Positions 4,914 to 6,289 of a stretch of DNA of 6,289 bases are shown piece by piece. Position 1 is the stretch's first letter; each line of letters begins with the position of its first letter. Both the position numbers and the translations under genes were made by a program. The DNA lies in the NCBI GenBank assembly GCA_021801885.1, contig JAKABL010000036.1, positions 1 through 6,289 of the forward strand. Reading direction: 5' to 3'. This DNA comes from a bacterium. GTDB lineage: Bacteria > Patescibacteriota > Minisyncoccia > UBA6257 > 2-01-FULL-56-20. Below the pieces are notes generated by a model. The model was not told the DNA's origin and searched no databases. It saw only the letters and a program-made list of their open reading frames with translations.

Positions 4914-5330
4914 TCATTCTATCGCATCGTCAACGCCAATCCCATAGCGAAGTTCTCTTAGGGTAAACGGCCGCGAGGAAGGGACCTTATACTTATGGCG
5001 TGTCGTTTTTTTGGGATATACCTTGCCGCTCGTCCCGCGCCGCACCACATCCTCCTTGCTCACGGGAATGTCCCTTCTGCGCGGCTCGACCTCGATCGCA
5101 CCGTCGTCCAGATAGGATACCGCCCAGCACGGCACCTTTCTCAAACGAAGAAGGCGCGCCACCGCGTGGCGATGGTGCCCGTCGAGGATCGTTTTTGTCT
5201 CTTCATCAATAAGGAGAGGGTTTATGATGGCACCTTCCCTCACGATCATCACGAACGCCGCGACGAAGCGCAGAATCCCCGTCCGTTCGTGGGTTTTGAG
5301 CTCTCGAGGGTTCACAAATATCAACTTCAT
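4914..5330 (-). CDS. Compact SerK/SbnI-like (ParB-N fold) protein
   Basis: The 138-residue product starts MKLIFVNPRELKTHE and has the ParB/Srx-like core INPLLIDEETKTILDGHHRH (36-55), then KVPCWAVSYLDD (65-76). A second signature follows: a pattern of the form KEDVVRRGTSGKVYPKKTTRH (92-112). The pairing of DGHHR with a late PxKTTRH is what I associate with the SerK/SbnI group, free-serine kinases that make O-phosphoserine, rather than with chromosome-partition ParB. DGHHR (D50-R54) would be the nucleotide/phosphate site, and E15 is a candidate catalytic glutamate by position; both are inference. At 138 residues it is clearly shorter than the characterised kinases (about 240-250), and no DNA-binding helix-turn-helix follows the core. 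It is first in a two-gene unit with tpiA. A regulatory or nucleotide-binding role cannot be excluded. Confidence 0.7.
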   Translation of the reverse strand: MKLIFVNPRELKTHERTGILRFVAAFVMIVREGAIINPLLIDEETKTILDGHHRHAVARLLRLRKVPCWAVSYLDDGAIEVEPRRRDIPVSKEDVVRRGTSGKVYPKKTTRHKYKVPSSRPFTLRELRYGIGVDDAIE

Positions 5331-5354
5331 GGAAGTTTTGCAACGATTATGGGC

Positions 5355-5363
5355 ATTATATCA
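5355..5363 (-). promoter_or_regulatory. Extended -10 promoter of the SerK-like/tpiA unit
   Basis: The minus strand reads TGATATAAT: an extended-10 TG, one base, then a perfect TATAAT. It sits in the 44-bp gap between the LamG gene stop and the ATG at 5330 and predicts a start near 5348 with a leader of about 18 nt lacking a Shine-Dalgarno. No -35 hexamer at 16-18 nt is convincing. Confidence 0.6.
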
Positions 5364-5374
5364 CACCGTCGATG

Positions 5375-6289
5375 CTACCGCCCGCCATTATAAAGATCCG
5401 CGAGCTCCGCGAGAGAAAGCGCGCGCGTATACACCCGCACCCTTTGGATGAGCCCGGAAAAATCAGCTCCATAATTTCCCGACGATTGATATCCGCCGAT
5501 CACCGGCATCTCTCCCGATGCGGGTGGCCCAAGATCGCTCGTCGTACTTGCCACCTGGACCCCGTCAACATAGAGCGCATATTCACTTCCATTAAATGTT
5601 CCCGCGACGAAATACCAGGTATTCAGCGCAAGATTGGAATAGGGATAGGCTGCTTTTGTGCAGACAAATCCCTCATAAATATCAATCTGCAACGCACCCG
5701 GATTCGTACCACATCCTCCCTGGTCATTGTTTAGCGCCAATTCATACTGCGTCACTGAACCATTCCATCCCTTGTCGAATATTTCCGAAATACCTCCCGA
5801 GGGAGGATATGCGTGAATATTGATCCACGCAGAAAATGTAAATGTACTCGTGACATTAAGAATCCCCGTAGCATTCCCCACCGGAAGGTAATCCGTGCTC
5901 CCATCGAAGTAGCCCGCCCATGGTTGGGTATGGCCTGCGGTATAGTAGCCGCTGGTCCCCGCTTGGGTGCCGTACCAAGTACCGGTGTTGCCATGACCTG
6001 AATTGTCATAGGCAATAGTGCCGGCGCCCTCATCAAGAGACCACTCCGCAACAAGGCCCGCGTTCAATGGATTGCTCAGATTGTAATTGACGGGATTGAG
6101 CGTAAGGTTGGTACCTTTTGTGAGGAAGCCGGGATCACCGGTGATCGAGGCGTAGGTCGTCCCATACTTCTCCGACTCCATGCTTGCCGTCAGCTCGTAT
6201 TGGGATCCGTTCGTCGCATAGGTGTAGTAGAGGCCGGTGCTTGACTGGTTCGTGGGGTCCACGGGGAGGGAGCCGAAGGGATCTCCGGA
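5375..6289 (-). CDS. Pilin-like surface protein with C-terminal LamG domain (5' end outside the window)
   Basis: The frame is open from the right edge to TAG at 5375, giving 304 visible residues; there is no need for the internal GTG (6262) to be a start. The first part, SGDPFGSLPVDPTNQ... then YYTYATNGSQYELTASMES (about 1-39), resembles the C-terminal half of prepilin/pseudopilin proteins, so an N-terminal type IV pilin helix is expected off the edge. From GLVAEWSLDEGAG (about 78) to the end is a LamG/concanavalin-A-like domain: DNSGHGNTG (95-103), FTFSAWINIH (150-159), NTWYFVAGTFNGSEYALYVDGV (223-244), then FSGLIQRVRVYTRALSLAE at the end. Two cysteines (193 and 210) could form a disulfide outside the cell. 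LamG domains bind sugars or proteins, so a pilus-displayed adhesin is the inference; ligand and host are unknown. No terminator follows before the next gene's promoter. Confidence 0.85.
   Translation of the reverse strand, partial: SGDPFGSLPVDPTNQSSTGLYYTYATNGSQYELTASMESEKYGTTYASITGDPGFLTKGTNLTLNPVNYNLSNPLNAGLVAEWSLDEGAGTIAYDNSGHGNTGTWYGTQAGTSGYYTAGHTQPWAGYFDGSTDYLPVGNATGILNVTSTFTFSAWINIHAYPPSGGISEIFDKGWNGSVTQYELALNNDQGGCGTNPGALQIDIYEGFVCTKAAYPYSNLALNTWYFVAGTFNGSEYALYVDGVQVASTTSDLGPPASGEMPVIGGYQSSGNYGADFSGLIQRVRVYTRALSLAELADLYNGGR

Noticed and set aside
5387..5392. Second TATAAT near the end of the LamG gene
   Set aside because: It lacks the TG extension and a -35 partner and lies in coding sequence; the element at 5363-5355 is better placed.

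Overview
The window looks like a piece of chromosome from a member of the candidate phyla radiation (Patescibacteria, Parcubacteria-like). This is inferred from several features: a SecA with a long insertion in its first nucleotide-binding domain, a prepilin-like protein carrying a LamG lectin domain, a tiny lysine/alanine-rich basic protein, a compact SerK/ParB-like protein next to triosephosphate isomerase, and weak or absent Shine-Dalgarno sequences. No 16S or other phylogenetic marker is present, so the lineage is not proven. Base composition is moderately GC-rich, with short AT-rich intergenic promoters.

Every gene I can support lies on the minus strand, so transcription runs from high to low coordinates. 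In that order: (1) 6289-5375, the C-terminal part of a pilin-like surface protein ending in a LamG domain; (2) 5330-4139, a two-gene unit of a SerK/ParB-like protein and triosephosphate isomerase (tpiA), driven by an extended -10 promoter; (3) 4096-3344, a membrane-anchored SIMPL-domain protein, followed by a GC-rich hairpin terminator; (4) a 320-bp gene-free stretch (3343-3023) holding that terminator, further inverted repeats and a structured leader in front of murB; (5) 3010-1641, murB and a short hibernation-promoting factor (hpf) overlapping by ATGA; (6) 1640-1280, a regulatory stretch with a DnaA-box match and a 31-bp dyad over an extended -10 element, then a 29-residue poly-basic gene with its own long terminator hairpin; (7) 1229 to the left edge, the N-terminal 409 residues of SecA, probably read from a leaderless or nearly leaderless transcript.

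The genes are mostly housekeeping: export (SecA), cell wall (MurB), glycolysis (TpiA), ribosome hibernation (HPF) and cell surface (SIMPL, pilin-LamG). The less ordinary material is in the spaces between them: the missed 29-residue gene, the dyad/DnaA-box control region before it, the folded murB leader, and promoters placed almost on top of start codons. I see no tRNA, rRNA, CRISPR array, insertion sequence or phage gene. I found no complete new multi-gene system.
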